A DNA stretch of 60,016 nt from a bacterium (GTDB lineage: Bacteria > Bacillota > Bacilli > Lactobacillales > Streptococcaceae): contig CAJNCV010000012.1 of assembly GCA_905221385.1 (NCBI GenBank), positions 1 through 60,016 on the forward strand, given 5' to 3'. The position numbers were made by a program, and so were the translations under genes. Numbering within the stretch: the first letter of the stretch is position 1; each line of letters opens with the position of its first letter. Below are positions 8,734 to 18,861 of the stretch, one piece after another. The notes beneath the pieces are model-generated. The model was not told where the DNA came from. It worked only from the letters and a program-made list of their open reading frames with translations, and ran no database searches.

Positions 8734-9951
8734 GTGAGAGAGTTTATTTCATCAATTGCAGTAAAAAAAGGGATGCGTACCCTGTTTTTGCTCTTTATTT
8801 ATGTGCTCGGAAGTCGCATCGCTCTTCCCTTTGTTGACCTCAATAGTCGGAATTTTCTCGGAGGAAGTACAGCCTATCTGGACTTTTCAGTAGCCCTGAC
8901 TGGCGGAAATCTTCGGAGCCTCTCCATTTTTTCCATTGGGCTTTCACCTTGGATGTCAGCTATGATCTTGTGGCAGATGTTTTCTTTTTCAAAGAAATTA
9001 GGCCTAAACTCTGTTCCTTCAGAGGTTCAAGATAGACGGAAAATGTATGTGACGCTAGGGATTGCTTTGATTCAGGCTTTGGCCTTGACTACAAATCTTC
9101 CTGTTCAATCCCCTTACAACCCCTTCTTGGTCTTTCTTCTCAATACCAGCCTCTTGGTAGCGGGGACCTTCTTCTTAGTTTGGCTATCGGACATCAATGC
9201 GATTATCGGAGTTGGAGGCCCTGTCGTTATTCTCCTTGCGAGTATGGTGGCTTCTCTCCCACAGGACATCATCCAGTCGATTCAAGTGTATAAAGTCTCC
9301 CCTTGGATACTTTTCCTCTTAGTAGTGCTTGGGCTGATTTTTACCTACCTAGTCGTTTTGTTTTATCGGGCAAGATACCGCATCCCTATTAACAAAATTG
9401 GGCTCCATTCTCGCTTTAAACGCTATTCATATCTAGAAATCATGCTCAATCCTGCGGGGGGCATGCCTTATATGTATGTGATGAGTCTCATGGGCTTGCC
9501 TTCTTATCTCTTGATTTTGCTTCAATATCTGGATAAGGACAATCCCCTCTATCCTGCTATTTTAGAGCAATATGCTATGGGGAAACCCTTATGGATCTAT
9601 GCCTATATTCTTATTCTTTTTGTCTTTAGCATTGCCTTTGCCTTTGTTAATGTGAGTGGCGAACAAATCGCAGATCGGATGAAACAATCAGGTGATTATA
9701 TCTACGGAGTCTATCCCGGTGAGGATACGAGTCGCTTTATTAATCGTTTGGTTTTGCGATTTGCTCTGATAGGTGGGGTTTTTAACGTCACCCTGGCTGG
9801 ACTTCCGATGCTATTTGTCTTAAAAGATGAAGGATTGTTAAAAGTCAGCATGATTCCTGGACTCTTTTTAATTTTGAGTGGCATGCTGTTTACGATTCAT
9901 GACGAATTGCAGGCACTCAGACTAAATGAAACGTATAGACCACTATTCTAG
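8734..9951 (+). CDS. secY2: Accessory Sec translocase channel SecY2
   Basis: This 405-aa polytopic membrane protein begins with a basic amphipathic stretch and the first membrane segment ([20 protein letters not shown]), as in SecY. It has about ten hydrophobic segments in all, with the short cytoplasmic loops typical of SecY2. It forms the membrane channel for export of the glycosylated SRR adhesin, working with SecA2 and Asp1-5. The GTG start at 8734 has AAAGGAG eight bases upstream. asp1 follows 9 nt after the stop. Size and context match the family (about 400 aa). Confidence 0.95.
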   Translation: MREFISSIAVKKGMRTLFLLFIYVLGSRIALPFVDLNSRNFLGGSTAYLDFSVALTGGNLRSLSIFSIGLSPWMSAMILWQMFSFSKKLGLNSVPSEVQDRRKMYVTLGIALIQALALTTNLPVQSPYNPFLVFLLNTSLLVAGTFFLVWLSDINAIIGVGGPVVILLASMVASLPQDIIQSIQVYKVSPWILFLLVVLGLIFTYLVVLFYRARYRIPINKIGLHSRFKRYSYLEIMLNPAGGMPYMYVMSLMGLPSYLLILLQYLDKDNPLYPAILEQYAMGKPLWIYAYILILFVFSIAFAFVNVSGEQIADRMKQSGDYIYGVYPGEDTSRFINRLVLRFALIGGVFNVTLAGLPMLFVLKDEGLLKVSMIPGLFLILSGMLFTIHDELQALRLNETYRPLF

Positions 9952-9960
9952 GAGGTTTTG

Positions 9961-11541
9961 ATGTATTACTTTATCCCAGCTTGGTATGGCAAGGATCGTC
10001 CTTGGCATGTCGATCTGACACCTTGGTATTTTTCTCATTTTAAGCTAGAATTTGATGACACCTTCAATCAGATTCGCTTGATGCAACGTCAAGGGATTCC
10101 TGCTCAAGTCCTGCTCTTGTCTTATCAGCCTCATTTGCGCTATTTTCTCCATCGCCATGGCATTTTAGAAGCGCAGGTCTATTCCCTTTTTGATGACCTA
10201 CAGGATTTTCACGAGATTCGACCACAGGTTTTGCAAGTCAGAGATATTGAGTGGGAAGAGGGATGTGAGTTTGTTTATAGTCCCTTTACCATTTTGATTT
10301 TGAGGAATGGAAAGCGCTATGCTCAGGTGGAGCATGGGATAGAAGGTTTTATCAGTACGATTCAGTATTTCGAAGAAAATGGACTCTTGTCTGCCAACTA
10401 CCTAATGGATGATCGGGGGCTGGTTTCCAGTGTGATTTATTACGAAGATGGTCAAGCGATCTACCAAGACTACCTCAATCCCAAGGGACTGTGGCAGTTT
10501 AGAGAGTACTTGCAAGATGGGGGTCGTATTGAGATCAATCCTATCTTTGCTTTTCGTTTCCAAAAAGAGGCATACCAAGATATGGGAGAATTGATTGCTG
10601 AGTTTTTTGAGAAGAGATTGTCTCAACTCCCTGAGAAAGAAGCGACCTATTTTCTGCCTGCATGTGACCAGCACAATGCTTTCCTTTTAGATCGAGTTCC
10701 TCACCAAACAACTAAGGTTCTCAGTCTTTTTATCGGACGAAATCCTCAAGAACAATTACTGCAACTGGCGGATTTGTTGCCTAAAGTGGACCTTGTTCTG
10801 GTCGACAGAGAGGACACCTTGCACTTGGCTCAGTCTGTCTTTTCAGAACAAGCAACGAAGTTTCGTCATTTATCGCCTTTTGATACCCGCTTGGAGCTGG
10901 GAAAGAGCCAGACTCGGAAAGAGTCGCTCCTCTACTATCAACTTGATTTTGAACAAGGGATAGAGGATCAAGCTCTCTACCAGGTCCTACATTTCCTTTC
11001 TGAAAACAAGGATACAGAGCTGATCTTTGGAGCCTTTGCTGCCGATCAAGAAGAAGTGAGGCAGTTGGAAATACGTGTTGCAGAGATGATTGCAGAGAGA
11101 TTTCCAGACCAGAAACTGGAGAAGGAAGTTGATTACCAAGGAGCTGAGAATCCGCTTGAGGATAATCGCCATCAGGCCATGCGCTATTCGTTTGTCAATA
11201 TGAAGGATGAATCGGAGTTAATCAAGCAGTTGGAATTTGTTCGTTTGATTGTCGATCTGAACAGTCAGCCTCTCCTTTATACCCAGATAGCGGGGATTAG
11301 TGCTGGTATCCCTCAGATCAACAAGGTCAAAACTGAGTATGTTAGTCATAAAAAAAATGGCTATCTGTTGGAAAACATAGCTGATTTTACCCAAGCGGCC
11401 CATTACTATCTCGATAGCCTGCAGGTGTGGAATGATGCTCTGATTCATTCGATTGAAAAGATAAAGGAACACACTGGGGAGCAATTCCTAATCAAACTAG
11501 AAAAGTGGCTGGAGGAGGTGACTCATGGAAAAGAAGTATAA
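9961..11541 (+). CDS. asp1: Accessory Sec system protein Asp1
   Basis: This 526-aa cytoplasmic protein starts MYYFIPAWYG, the characteristic Asp1 N-terminus. The ATG at 9961 is used because AGGAGG at 9950-9955 is correctly spaced; an in-frame TTG at 9958 is unlikely. Asp1 has a GT-B-like fold without known transferase activity and forms a complex with Asp2 and Asp3 that carries the adhesin to SecA2. The C-terminal half (VDLNSQPLLYTQIAGISAG, GIPQINKVKTEYV) looks like a degenerate donor-site half. It overlaps asp2 by 17 nt, which suggests translational coupling. Confidence 0.93.
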   Translation: MYYFIPAWYGKDRPWHVDLTPWYFSHFKLEFDDTFNQIRLMQRQGIPAQVLLLSYQPHLRYFLHRHGILEAQVYSLFDDLQDFHEIRPQVLQVRDIEWEEGCEFVYSPFTILILRNGKRYAQVEHGIEGFISTIQYFEENGLLSANYLMDDRGLVSSVIYYEDGQAIYQDYLNPKGLWQFREYLQDGGRIEINPIFAFRFQKEAYQDMGELIAEFFEKRLSQLPEKEATYFLPACDQHNAFLLDRVPHQTTKVLSLFIGRNPQEQLLQLADLLPKVDLVLVDREDTLHLAQSVFSEQATKFRHLSPFDTRLELGKSQTRKESLLYYQLDFEQGIEDQALYQVLHFLSENKDTELIFGAFAADQEEVRQLEIRVAEMIAERFPDQKLEKEVDYQGAENPLEDNRHQAMRYSFVNMKDESELIKQLEFVRLIVDLNSQPLLYTQIAGISAGIPQINKVKTEYVSHKKNGYLLENIADFTQAAHYYLDSLQVWNDALIHSIEKIKEHTGEQFLIKLEKWLEEVTHGKEV

Positions 11542-13054
11542 GATCTTGCAAATCGGTCCAGAGGATTGGCGAGATACACTTGCCCTACCAGCCCAACTAG
11601 ACTGGTACCATGTCCTTCCCAATACACCGTCTGCCATCCAGGAAATCATGGATGAGAATGACTTAGAGCACTTTCATGCTGTCATCCTTACGGATGGAAC
11701 CTACCTAGTAGATTTGTTGCCTTTTACATCTAGCTTAGAACCCTATACGGTTTTCTATCCAGAACAGTTTGCAAGTCAGGATGAAGATATTCAAAACCTC
11801 ATCAAACAGTACTGCATGCAAGCGATGGACCTGTCAGACCGACAGGGCTTTGTTCGAGATCTTTCCACCTCCCTCTTTGAAGGTGGTTATGGGGACAAGC
11901 TGAGTCCAGCTACGATACGGATTCACCCGAGTTTTCAAGGCTCTGTCTCCTATCAAGGATTTGAGCATCTGGAGTTAGAAGGTGATTTTGGCAAGAACTA
12001 TACCCAGCTAGCCTATTGGGCCTATAATCAGTCTGCCCAAGCCCACTCGCCAATCGAACTTTGGCTCGAATATGAAAAGACTGGGACGGTAGACTTGCGC
12101 CTGCGTTTGCGAAAGTTCCCAGCAGGATCTATCTCAGAGATTAGTCAGGAAATTCTCCTTGAGGAGGAAGACTTTGCCCCAGCAATTGTCGTGGAACAAG
12201 ACTACGATGCTTATCTGAGCATTTCTCTTGAAGCGTGTGGTCAGGGAAAAGTCAAAATTGGCAATCTTCATCAACGCTGGAGCCGGAAACAGTTTGGAAA
12301 GTTTGTTCTCGGAGGCAATATCCTACATGACAAAAAACGTGAAGAAATCAACTATTTCTTTCACCCGGGAGATTTCAAACCACCACTTGCTGTTTATTTC
12401 TCAGGTTACCGTCCTGCAGAAGGCTTTGAGGGTTACTGGATGATGAAGAATCTCAGATGCCCCTTTCTCCTCTTTTCGGACCCTCGATTAGAGGGTGGAG
12501 CCTTTTACCTAGGAAGTGAGGAATTGGAAGATAAGATTCAAGCAACCATCCAGTACTATTTAGACTATTTAGGTTTGGATAGAAGTGACTTGATCTTATC
12601 TGGGCTATCCATGGGAACCTTCCCAGCCCTCTATTATGGTTCTCACTTTGAGCCCAAAGGAATCGTAGTAGGAAAACCTCTGACAAATCTAGGAACCATC
12701 GCACAGCGGGGCCGACTAGAGGCTCCAGGAGTCTTTCCGACTAGCTTTGATGTTTTGCACCTTCAGACAGGAGGAGTGAGCCAAAAGGACATGAAGGAGT
12801 TGGACCAACGTTTTTGGACCCAATTTAAAAAAGCTGATTTTTCACAGACAACCTTCGGCCTTTCTTACATGAAGGACGAGGATATGGATAGTGGAGCCTA
12901 TGACCAGCTAGTAGAGACACTTTGCCAGACAGGCGCTAAGATCTTGTCAAAAGGGACAGCAGGTCGACACAATGATGATACAGGAACAAACGTTGCTTGG
13001 TTTATTCATTTTTACAAGATGATACTAGAAGAATACGGAAGAGGTGAAACATGA
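11525..13054 (+). CDS. asp2: Accessory Sec system protein Asp2 (GlcNAc O-acetyltransferase)
   Basis: This 509-aa protein has an alpha/beta-hydrolase-like C-terminal domain with the nucleophile motif GLSMG. Counting codons gives Ser362 in that motif, Glu452 (in KDEDMDSG) and His482 (in GRHND). From memory, these are the triad positions reported for S. gordonii Asp2, which acetylates GlcNAc on GspB during export, so the enzyme should be active. GAGGAGG precedes the ATG, which lies inside the end of asp1. The stop overlaps the asp3 start (ATGA), giving an asp1-asp2-asp3 coupled block. Confidence 0.93.
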   Translation: MEKKYKILQIGPEDWRDTLALPAQLDWYHVLPNTPSAIQEIMDENDLEHFHAVILTDGTYLVDLLPFTSSLEPYTVFYPEQFASQDEDIQNLIKQYCMQAMDLSDRQGFVRDLSTSLFEGGYGDKLSPATIRIHPSFQGSVSYQGFEHLELEGDFGKNYTQLAYWAYNQSAQAHSPIELWLEYEKTGTVDLRLRLRKFPAGSISEISQEILLEEEDFAPAIVVEQDYDAYLSISLEACGQGKVKIGNLHQRWSRKQFGKFVLGGNILHDKKREEINYFFHPGDFKPPLAVYFSGYRPAEGFEGYWMMKNLRCPFLLFSDPRLEGGAFYLGSEELEDKIQATIQYYLDYLGLDRSDLILSGLSMGTFPALYYGSHFEPKGIVVGKPLTNLGTIAQRGRLEAPGVFPTSFDVLHLQTGGVSQKDMKELDQRFWTQFKKADFSQTTFGLSYMKDEDMDSGAYDQLVETLCQTGAKILSKGTAGRHNDDTGTNVAWFIHFYKMILEEYGRGET

Positions 13055-13491
13055 TTATCATAAAGAGAGAGGATATTAGGTGGGGCGAGATGGGAGCTAC
13101 TTATCTTTATGGTAGCCAGATCACCTATCATGCAGATGGTCATGTTACCCTGAAAAATCCTTTGTTGGCTTCAGGTGAAACCCTTAAAACTTGGTTTTCC
13201 AGTGTCAATTACCAGGCTACCAGAAGTCAACCAAGCCTCCCTCTTCTCAAGAAAAAGCATACCTACCGTCTATCTATGAAGATGCGGGTTCAACCGGTCA
13301 ATGGCCTCTATCTCAAACTGATCTTTTTAAACCGTTATGAGGAAATCATAGAGGAGAAGATTGAAAGGCAATTTTCCTTTACCTTCACCTACCCTGAAAC
13401 GGCCTACACTTATCGACTTTCCTTGATTAGTGCAGGCTTTGAGGCTCTTGATTTTGCTTCATTTACTATTGAGGAGGATGATGGTGCTTAA
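13051..13491 (+). CDS. asp3: Accessory Sec system protein Asp3
   Basis: This 146-aa protein begins [22 protein letters not shown] and is rich in beta strands, like the carbohydrate-binding-module-like fold described for Asp3. It contains the characteristic stretches [12 protein letters not shown] and [13 protein letters not shown]. In the Asp1-3 complex it acts as scaffold and helps bind the adhesin. It is on the short side compared with the S. gordonii protein but similar to other streptococcal Asp3 proteins as I recall them. It overlaps asp2 by four bases and secA2 by about 11. Confidence 0.88.
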   Translation: MIIIKREDIRWGEMGATYLYGSQITYHADGHVTLKNPLLASGETLKTWFSSVNYQATRSQPSLPLLKKKHTYRLSMKMRVQPVNGLYLKLIFLNRYEEIIEEKIERQFSFTFTYPETAYTYRLSLISAGFEALDFASFTIEEDDGA

Positions 13492-15856
13492 TCGTTTGTA
13501 TCAGAAAAGACAACTGAGAAAGGTCAAGAGACTTTTAAGCCAAATCAATGCCCTCAAAGAAGAGATGGCTACCCTCAGTGATGGGGAAATGGCTGCAAAA
13601 ACAGAAGAGTTTCGCCAGCGCCTTGCCCAGGGAGAAACCTTGGATGATTTATTGGTAGAAGCCTATGCCCTTGTCCGTGAGGCAGATAAACGTGTCCTAG
13701 GTCTCTTTCCCTATGATGTGCAGGTCATGGGTGCCATTGTGATCCATCAAGGAAATGTGGCTGAGATGAATACGGGTGAAGGCAAGACCCTGACTGCAAC
13801 CATGCCCCTCTATCTCAATGCTCTAACGGGCAAAGGCAGTATGCTCATCACGACCAATGACTATCTAGCTAAACGAGACGCAGAAGAAATGGGACCGGTC
13901 TACCAATTTTTAGGTCTAACTGTCGGTCTACCTTTTTCAGAGGATCCAAAAGAGGACTTGACTGCCGAAGAGAAAAGAAGAATCTACGCCTCGGACATCA
14001 TATACACGACCAATAGTGTATTGGGCTTTGACTATCTTAATGACAATCTTGCCTCCACTAGTGAAGGAAAGTTCCTGCCTCCCTTTAACTATGTCATCAT
14101 CGATGAGATTGATGACATTTTACTCGACAGTGCTCAAACTCCCTTGATTATCGCAGGATCTCCCCGCGTCCAGTCTAACTATTATGGGATGATTGATACT
14201 CTTGTGACAACCTTGGTTGAGGGAGAGGACTACATCTACAAGGAAGAAAAAGACCAAGTTTGGTTGACCCGTAAGGGTGCTCAGACGGTTGAAGGTTTCT
14301 TAGGAATCGATCATCTCTATAAGGAAGAGTACGCCAGTTATGTTCGACATCTAGTCTATGCTCTTAGAGCTCATACGCTCTTTACTAAGGACAAGGACTA
14401 TCTGATTCGAGGTCAGGAGATGATCTTGTTAGACAAGGGAACAGGGCGCTTGATGGAAATGACCAAGCTTCAAGGTGGTCTCCATCAAGCTATCGAAGCC
14501 AAGGAACATGTAAAGCTCTCTCCTGAAACCAGAGCCATGGCTTCAATCACCTACCAGAGTCTCTTTAAGATGTTTCGTAAAATCTCAGGCATGACAGGAA
14601 CGGGTAAGGTGGCAGAAAAAGAGTTTTTCGAAACCTATAATATGTCTGTCATTCGCATCCCGACCAATCGCCCGATAAGGCGGATTGATTATCCAGACAA
14701 TCTTTATGTGACCCTACCTGAGAAGGTGTATGCTTCTCTCGAAGCTATCAAGACCTATCACTCCAAAGGCAATCCACTCCTGATCTTTGTCGGATCTGTA
14801 GAAATGTCTCAGCTATACTCGTCCTTGCTCTTGCGAGAAGGGATTTCCCACAATGTTCTCAATGCTAATCATGCGGCGCGTGAAGCTCAAATCATCGCAG
14901 AGTCCGGACAGATGGGTGCAGTGACTGTTGCGACTTCTATGGCAGGTCGAGGCACAGATATCAAACTCGGTCCAGGAGTTGCAGACTTGGGTGGTTTGAT
15001 TGTGATTGGAACCGAGCGGATGGAGAGTCAACGGATTGATCTGCAAATCAGAGGACGATCTGGTCGCCAAGGGGATCCAGGTATGTCTAAATTTTTTGTG
15101 TCGCTTGAAGATGATGTGATCAAAAAGTTCGGGCCATCTTGGGTTCATGACCTGTACCAAGACTACCAAGTGGAAGACATTAGTCAACCCAACCTACTCA
15201 GAGGTAGCAAGTACCGCAATCTAGTCAGAAAAGCTCAAGAGGCTAGTGATAGTGCCAGTCGCTCAGCACGCAGACAAACCTTAGAGTACGCGGAAAGCGT
15301 CAATATCCAGCGTCAGATGGTCTACAAAGAAAGAGATCGCTTGTTGGATGGGAGCCGTGATCTAGAGCATATCCTTGAGAGCATGCTGGCAGAATATACT
15401 CAGCAAATTTCAGAAAAAATCTATAGTAGTCCCCAAGAGCTTTTTCATTTTATCGTGACCAATATTAGTTTTAAAATGAGAGAATTGCCAGCGGATTTGG
15501 ATTTAGCTGATGCAGATCAGATTCGGGAGTTGCTGGAGGAAATAATAGCCAAGGAAATCGCAGCTAAAAAGGAACTCCTCCAACCTCACCAACTCTATGA
15601 CTCTTTTCTGAGAATATCCATGCTAAAGGCTATCGATGACAACTGGGTTGAGCAAGTCGACTACCTGCAACAGCTCAGTCTAGCAATTGGGAGTCAGTCA
15701 GCTTCTCAAAAGAACCCTATCGTGGAGTACTATCAGGAGGCCTATGCTGGATTTGAAACCATGAAGCAACAAATCCGTGCAGATATGGTGCGCAATCTTC
15801 TCATGGGAATTGTGGAAGTAACGCCCAAAGGGAAGATTCTCACCCATTTTCCATAA
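13481..15856 (+). CDS. secA2: Accessory Sec ATPase SecA2
   Basis: This is a motor ATPase of about 791 aa with the SecA layout. Walker A is MNTGEGKT (Lys102), the Walker B position reads IIDEID (Asp208), the second helicase half has [13 protein letters not shown] and [13 protein letters not shown], and a helical scaffold ends [15 protein letters not shown]. It lacks the zinc-binding SecB tail of SecA1, as SecA2 proteins do. The start is ambiguous: GAGGAGG at 13471-13477 is followed by ATG ATG GTG at 13478-13486. I use 13481; a long N-terminal extension is possible in this frame but has no RBS. SecA2 drives adhesin export through SecY2. Confidence 0.95.
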   Translation: MVLNRLYQKRQLRKVKRLLSQINALKEEMATLSDGEMAAKTEEFRQRLAQGETLDDLLVEAYALVREADKRVLGLFPYDVQVMGAIVIHQGNVAEMNTGEGKTLTATMPLYLNALTGKGSMLITTNDYLAKRDAEEMGPVYQFLGLTVGLPFSEDPKEDLTAEEKRRIYASDIIYTTNSVLGFDYLNDNLASTSEGKFLPPFNYVIIDEIDDILLDSAQTPLIIAGSPRVQSNYYGMIDTLVTTLVEGEDYIYKEEKDQVWLTRKGAQTVEGFLGIDHLYKEEYASYVRHLVYALRAHTLFTKDKDYLIRGQEMILLDKGTGRLMEMTKLQGGLHQAIEAKEHVKLSPETRAMASITYQSLFKMFRKISGMTGTGKVAEKEFFETYNMSVIRIPTNRPIRRIDYPDNLYVTLPEKVYASLEAIKTYHSKGNPLLIFVGSVEMSQLYSSLLLREGISHNVLNANHAAREAQIIAESGQMGAVTVATSMAGRGTDIKLGPGVADLGGLIVIGTERMESQRIDLQIRGRSGRQGDPGMSKFFVSLEDDVIKKFGPSWVHDLYQDYQVEDISQPNLLRGSKYRNLVRKAQEASDSASRSARRQTLEYAESVNIQRQMVYKERDRLLDGSRDLEHILESMLAEYTQQISEKIYSSPQELFHFIVTNISFKMRELPADLDLADADQIRELLEEIIAKEIAAKKELLQPHQLYDSFLRISMLKAIDDNWVEQVDYLQQLSLAIGSQSASQKNPIVEYYQEAYAGFETMKQQIRADMVRNLLMGIVEVTPKGKILTHFP

Positions 15857-16052
15857 AAAGAGAACCATATGATAATTTACAATATAGGCTGGATTAGACT
15901 GCTTATGTGAAAACCGACAGTAGTTATGAAATCCTCTCTGGTTTCAGTACTTGTCGAGCTGTTTGGTTGAAGCTGAGGAAAAGTATTTGATTCAAGTTTT
16001 TCCTTTCTAGATTTAGATATATTGAGTAGTAAGTTTGTTATTAGGAGGAAGT

Positions 16053-16232
16053 ATGACCAAAAAGGATTTATTTTACAAGGATGTCGAAGGACGGATGGAG
16101 GAGTTGAAGCAAGGTGCTCTCAAGAAGGAAAAGTCTACCCGAGGAGAAAAGATCAGTAAAACTTTCTCTATTTTACTTGGCTTGCTCATCCTTATTAGCC
16201 TGATCTTTACATTATTAGGAATCTTGAGGTGA
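16053..16232 (+). CDS. asp4: Accessory Sec system protein Asp4 (SecE-like)
   Basis: This 59-aa protein has a charged N-terminus (MTKKDLFYKDVEGRMEELK) and one C-terminal membrane segment (FSILLGLLILISLIFTLLGIL). That is the SecE-like topology proposed for Asp4. AGGAGG lies six bases before the ATG. It sits about 200 bp after secA2 and three bases before asp5. It probably associates with SecY2. Confidence 0.88.
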   Translation: MTKKDLFYKDVEGRMEELKQGALKKEKSTRGEKISKTFSILLGLLILISLIFTLLGILR

Positions 16233-16235
16233 GAC

Positions 16236-16460
16236 ATGATGGAAGTTTTGATGATTGTAGGCATAATCCTAGCCGTCGCCTTGATTGTCCTGATTCTCAT
16301 CCAACCTCGCCAAAGCCAACTCTTTTCCATGGATGCGACCAGCAATATCGGAAAACCAGGCTACTGGCAGAGCAATCGCTTGGTAAAAGTTTTAACTCTC
16401 TTGATTAGCATAGCCTTGTTTGTATTGCTCCTCGTTTTTATGGTGGTGACCTATCAGTAA
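16236..16460 (+). CDS. asp5: Accessory Sec system protein Asp5 (SecG-like)
   Basis: This 74-aa protein has two membrane segments (MIVGIILAVALIVLILI and LLISIALFVLLLVFMVV) joined by a polar loop with SQLFSMDATSNIGKPG, the SecG-like hairpin of Asp5. It begins with two consecutive Met codons (16236 and 16239). It is the last gene of the operon here: a terminator follows at once and no gtfA/gtfB come after it. Confidence 0.88.
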   Translation: MMEVLMIVGIILAVALIVLILIQPRQSQLFSMDATSNIGKPGYWQSNRLVKVLTLLISIALFVLLLVFMVVTYQ

Positions 16461-16493
16461 AGAACCTCAGAGGAAGGCCTCTGAGGTTCTTTG
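16461..16493. terminator. Terminator between asp5 and the convergent FUSC gene
   Basis: A 13-bp perfect stem (AGAACCTCAGAGG at 16461-16473 with CCTCTGAGGTTCT at 16478-16490) and a 4-nt loop are followed by TTTG. It ends the accessory Sec operon. The hairpin may also serve the gene on the other strand, which stops five bases further on. Confidence 0.9.
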
Positions 16494-16497
16494 CGTT

Positions 16498-17451
16498 CTA
16501 GTTTCCATATTTCTGGTAAAAATCGACCTTGACCTGGATAAAGGTTTCGGCTTCGCGTAGTAGCTGTAGGAGAGTGGCACGGGTCTCAAACTCCTCACGT
16601 GTTTTAGGGAGACTCCGATTGCGGAAGACTTGCAGATAGCGTTCGATGCCATCAAGTAGGTCATGAGCAGGATTGGTCTGACTTAGCTGGGCAGCAATCT
16701 TAGAAAAGAGCTGGGCCAAAATCAAACTCTCACTGGCGGCTAGGTGGCAGGTATTGATCTGCTGGGCCATATTTCGCAGGATACGACTTTGTCGCTGTCT
16801 CATCTCAAAGTAGTGGATATGGTAGTCTGTCTGGTGAAAGAGATGGTCCGAGTGATCCAGGTAGACTAGTTTGAGAGCTTCATCGAGGAGCTCATCTAAT
16901 TCGTCAACGAGTCGGGCTTGATTGCGCCCGTCTCCCCTCGACAGATAGTATTTAAAGCGAAGCAGGATGTCTTTTAACTTTTCTTCAACTTGAAGGTGGT
17001 AGCTTTGAATGGCTTTCTCACGAGAGGGCATATAAAGGTTGACCAATAGTGCAAAGCTTGTCCCGATGAGAAAGAGGAGCACTTCATTAAGCAAGAGCTC
17101 TGGAGAGGTAGACTCCTGTACCAAGAGATGACTGACCAAGACACTGCTAGGGGTGATGCCGATTTCCCAGCCCATTTTGTAAGCAAGAGGCACATAAAGA
17201 GCTAGGTATAGGCCCAGACTCCAGATGTGAAAGCCTGTCAGCTGAAAGGCTAGAACACCGATAGCCAGCGCTAGGAGCATGGAAAAGAGGCGGTTACGTG
17301 CTAATTTCAGCGTGCTTCTGCGCGTGTCGGAGAGGCTTAAAAGAGCGATAATTCCAGCTGAAACTGCTGATGATAAATCTAAAAAATAAGCGAGAAAACA
17401 AGCGAGACAGGTCGCTAAGACCAGTTTGGTCGTACGTTGAGTGAGAGACAT
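16498..17451 (-). CDS. FUSC / DUF939 family membrane protein (aromatic acid exporter-like)
   Basis: This 317-aa protein has an N-terminal membrane half of about 160 residues: TTKLVLATCLACFLAYFLDLSSAVSAGIIALLSL, a re-entrant LARNRLFSMLLALAIGVLAF and two further hydrophobic segments. A cytoplasmic helical half with many charged residues follows. This is the DUF939/YgaE-like family annotated as aromatic acid exporter, half of a FUSC transporter. The substrate is unknown. It is convergent to the accessory Sec operon and 49 bp downstream of sstT on the same strand, so the two may be co-transcribed. Confidence 0.8.
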   Translation of the reverse strand: MSLTQRTTKLVLATCLACFLAYFLDLSSAVSAGIIALLSLSDTRRSTLKLARNRLFSMLLALAIGVLAFQLTGFHIWSLGLYLALYVPLAYKMGWEIGITPSSVLVSHLLVQESTSPELLLNEVLLFLIGTSFALLVNLYMPSREKAIQSYHLQVEEKLKDILLRFKYYLSRGDGRNQARLVDELDELLDEALKLVYLDHSDHLFHQTDYHIHYFEMRQRQSRILRNMAQQINTCHLAASESLILAQLFSKIAAQLSQTNPAHDLLDGIERYLQVFRNRSLPKTREEFETRATLLQLLREAETFIQVKVDFYQKYGN

Positions 17452-17500
17452 GAAAATTTCCTAAACTAATAGAATCAAGTGTTTAACGAGGAGTCAGAGA

Positions 17501-18712
17501 CTAGGGGCGAAGTTTTTGGTTTGTAGCATACTCGGCAACCGCTGTAAAGAGGACATCTGTTGAAGAGTTCAGGGCTGTTTCGCAGGAGTCTTGCACGACT
17601 CCAATCACAAAACCGACCCCGACAACCTGCATAGCCAAGTCGTTGGAAATCCCAAAGAGGCTACAAGCGACAGGAATGAGGAGAAGCGATCCCCCAGCGA
17701 TTCCAGAGGCCCCGCAGGCAGAAATAGCAGCTACTACACTGAGCACAAATGCTGTTCCAAAGTCTACCGAGATTCCGAGTGTATTGACAGCAGCTAGGGT
17801 CAGGATGTTAATGGTAACGGCAGCGCCAGCCATGTTGATGGTCGAACCAAGCGGGATGGAGACAGAGTAGGTATCAGGATTCAGCCCCAAGTCTTGACAG
17901 AGTTTCATATTGACAGGGATATTTGCGGCAGAGCTACGAGTGAAAAAGGCTGTAATACCACTGACACGTAGGCATTTCAAAACAAGGGGATAAGGATTTT
18001 TCCTCATAAAGAGAAAGGCGATGAGCGGGTTGATGATGAGAGCAACAAAGGTCATGGTAGCAATCAAAAGTCCTAGGAGGACACCGTAGTTAGCCAGACT
18101 GGCAATGCCCTTGTCGGAGATGGTCTTGAAAACCAAGCCTAAAATCCCAAAAGGTGCTAGATTGATAATCCATTCCACGATTTTAGAGGTGACATCTGCC
18201 ATGGTTTTCAGTAATTCTTTGCTGTGTTTACTTGCCTCTCTCATAGCCAAGCCAAAGACGACTGCCCAAGAGAGAATCCCGATATAGTTGGCTTCAACAA
18301 TGGCATTCAAGGGATTGTCCACCAGTTTGAGCAAGAGGTTGCTGAGGACTTGACCGATACCATCAGGAGCAGCAACTTCTGTATTTGCACTGGTCAGGGT
18401 GATTTGCACAGGCAGTATGAAACTAGCTAGAACGGCTACCAATGCAGCAGCAAAGGTTCCAAGCAAGTATAGGAAAATAACAGTCTTCATATTGGTGTTT
18501 TGTCCCTTTTGGTGTTGGGAAAGGGCATTGGCAACAAGGGCAAAAACCAAAATAGGAGCGATGGCTTTCAGTCCGCCTACAAAGAGGTCTCCAAGCAGAC
18601 CAATTCCTGTAAGATTTGGGGAGAGCATCCCTAATGTAGCTCCCAAAATCATTCCAATAAGGATTCGTTTGATGAGGCTTGCCTTGGTCCAGGCTCTAAT
18701 GATTCGTTTCAT
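17501..18712 (-). CDS. sstT: Serine/threonine:Na+ symporter SstT
   Basis: This 403-aa transporter belongs to the dicarboxylate/amino acid:cation symporter family. It begins [28 protein letters not shown] and contains the HP1/HP2 hairpin signatures ([26 protein letters not shown]) and [17 protein letters not shown] typical of SstT. The ATG at 18712 has AAGGAG six bases upstream. An in-frame TTG at 18727 would add five residues and include the RBS, so it is rejected. It imports serine and threonine with sodium. Confidence 0.93.
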   Translation of the reverse strand: MKRIIRAWTKASLIKRILIGMILGATLGMLSPNLTGIGLLGDLFVGGLKAIAPILVFALVANALSQHQKGQNTNMKTVIFLYLLGTFAAALVAVLASFILPVQITLTSANTEVAAPDGIGQVLSNLLLKLVDNPLNAIVEANYIGILSWAVVFGLAMREASKHSKELLKTMADVTSKIVEWIINLAPFGILGLVFKTISDKGIASLANYGVLLGLLIATMTFVALIINPLIAFLFMRKNPYPLVLKCLRVSGITAFFTRSSAANIPVNMKLCQDLGLNPDTYSVSIPLGSTINMAGAAVTINILTLAAVNTLGISVDFGTAFVLSVVAAISACGASGIAGGSLLLIPVACSLFGISNDLAMQVVGVGFVIGVVQDSCETALNSSTDVLFTAVAEYATNQKLRP

Positions 18713-18741
18713 AGCAGTCTCCTTCAAATGTATTGTTTATA

Positions 18742-18770
18742 ATTATAGTATAAATATGCTATAGAGGCAA
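18742..18770 (-). promoter_or_regulatory. sstT promoter
   Basis: On the minus strand TTGCCT (18770-18765) is followed after 17 bp by TATAAT (18747-18742), 29 bases ahead of the ATG. The -35 matches the consensus in three positions and the -10 in all six. Confidence 0.65.
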
Positions 18771-18834
18771 GTGATATTTTGAAAATAGGAACGATAATTG
18801 AATAATTATGAAAGAAAATAGAAGGACGATTTTA

Positions 18835-18843
18835 TGGTATAAT
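18835..18843 (+). promoter_or_regulatory. Extended -10 promoter for the MscS gene
   Basis: TGGTATAAT (TG-n-TATAAT) lies 18 bases before the ATG at 18862. Streptococcal promoters often rely on this extended -10 without a good -35, as appears to be the case here. It is divergent from sstT. Confidence 0.65.
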
Positions 18844-18861
18844 AGTAAAAAGGAGTTTTAT

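Noticed and set aside
13430..13480. Longer SecA2 N-terminus
   Set aside because: It lies inside asp3, has no RBS and reads as a low-complexity Leu/Arg stretch unlike SecA2.
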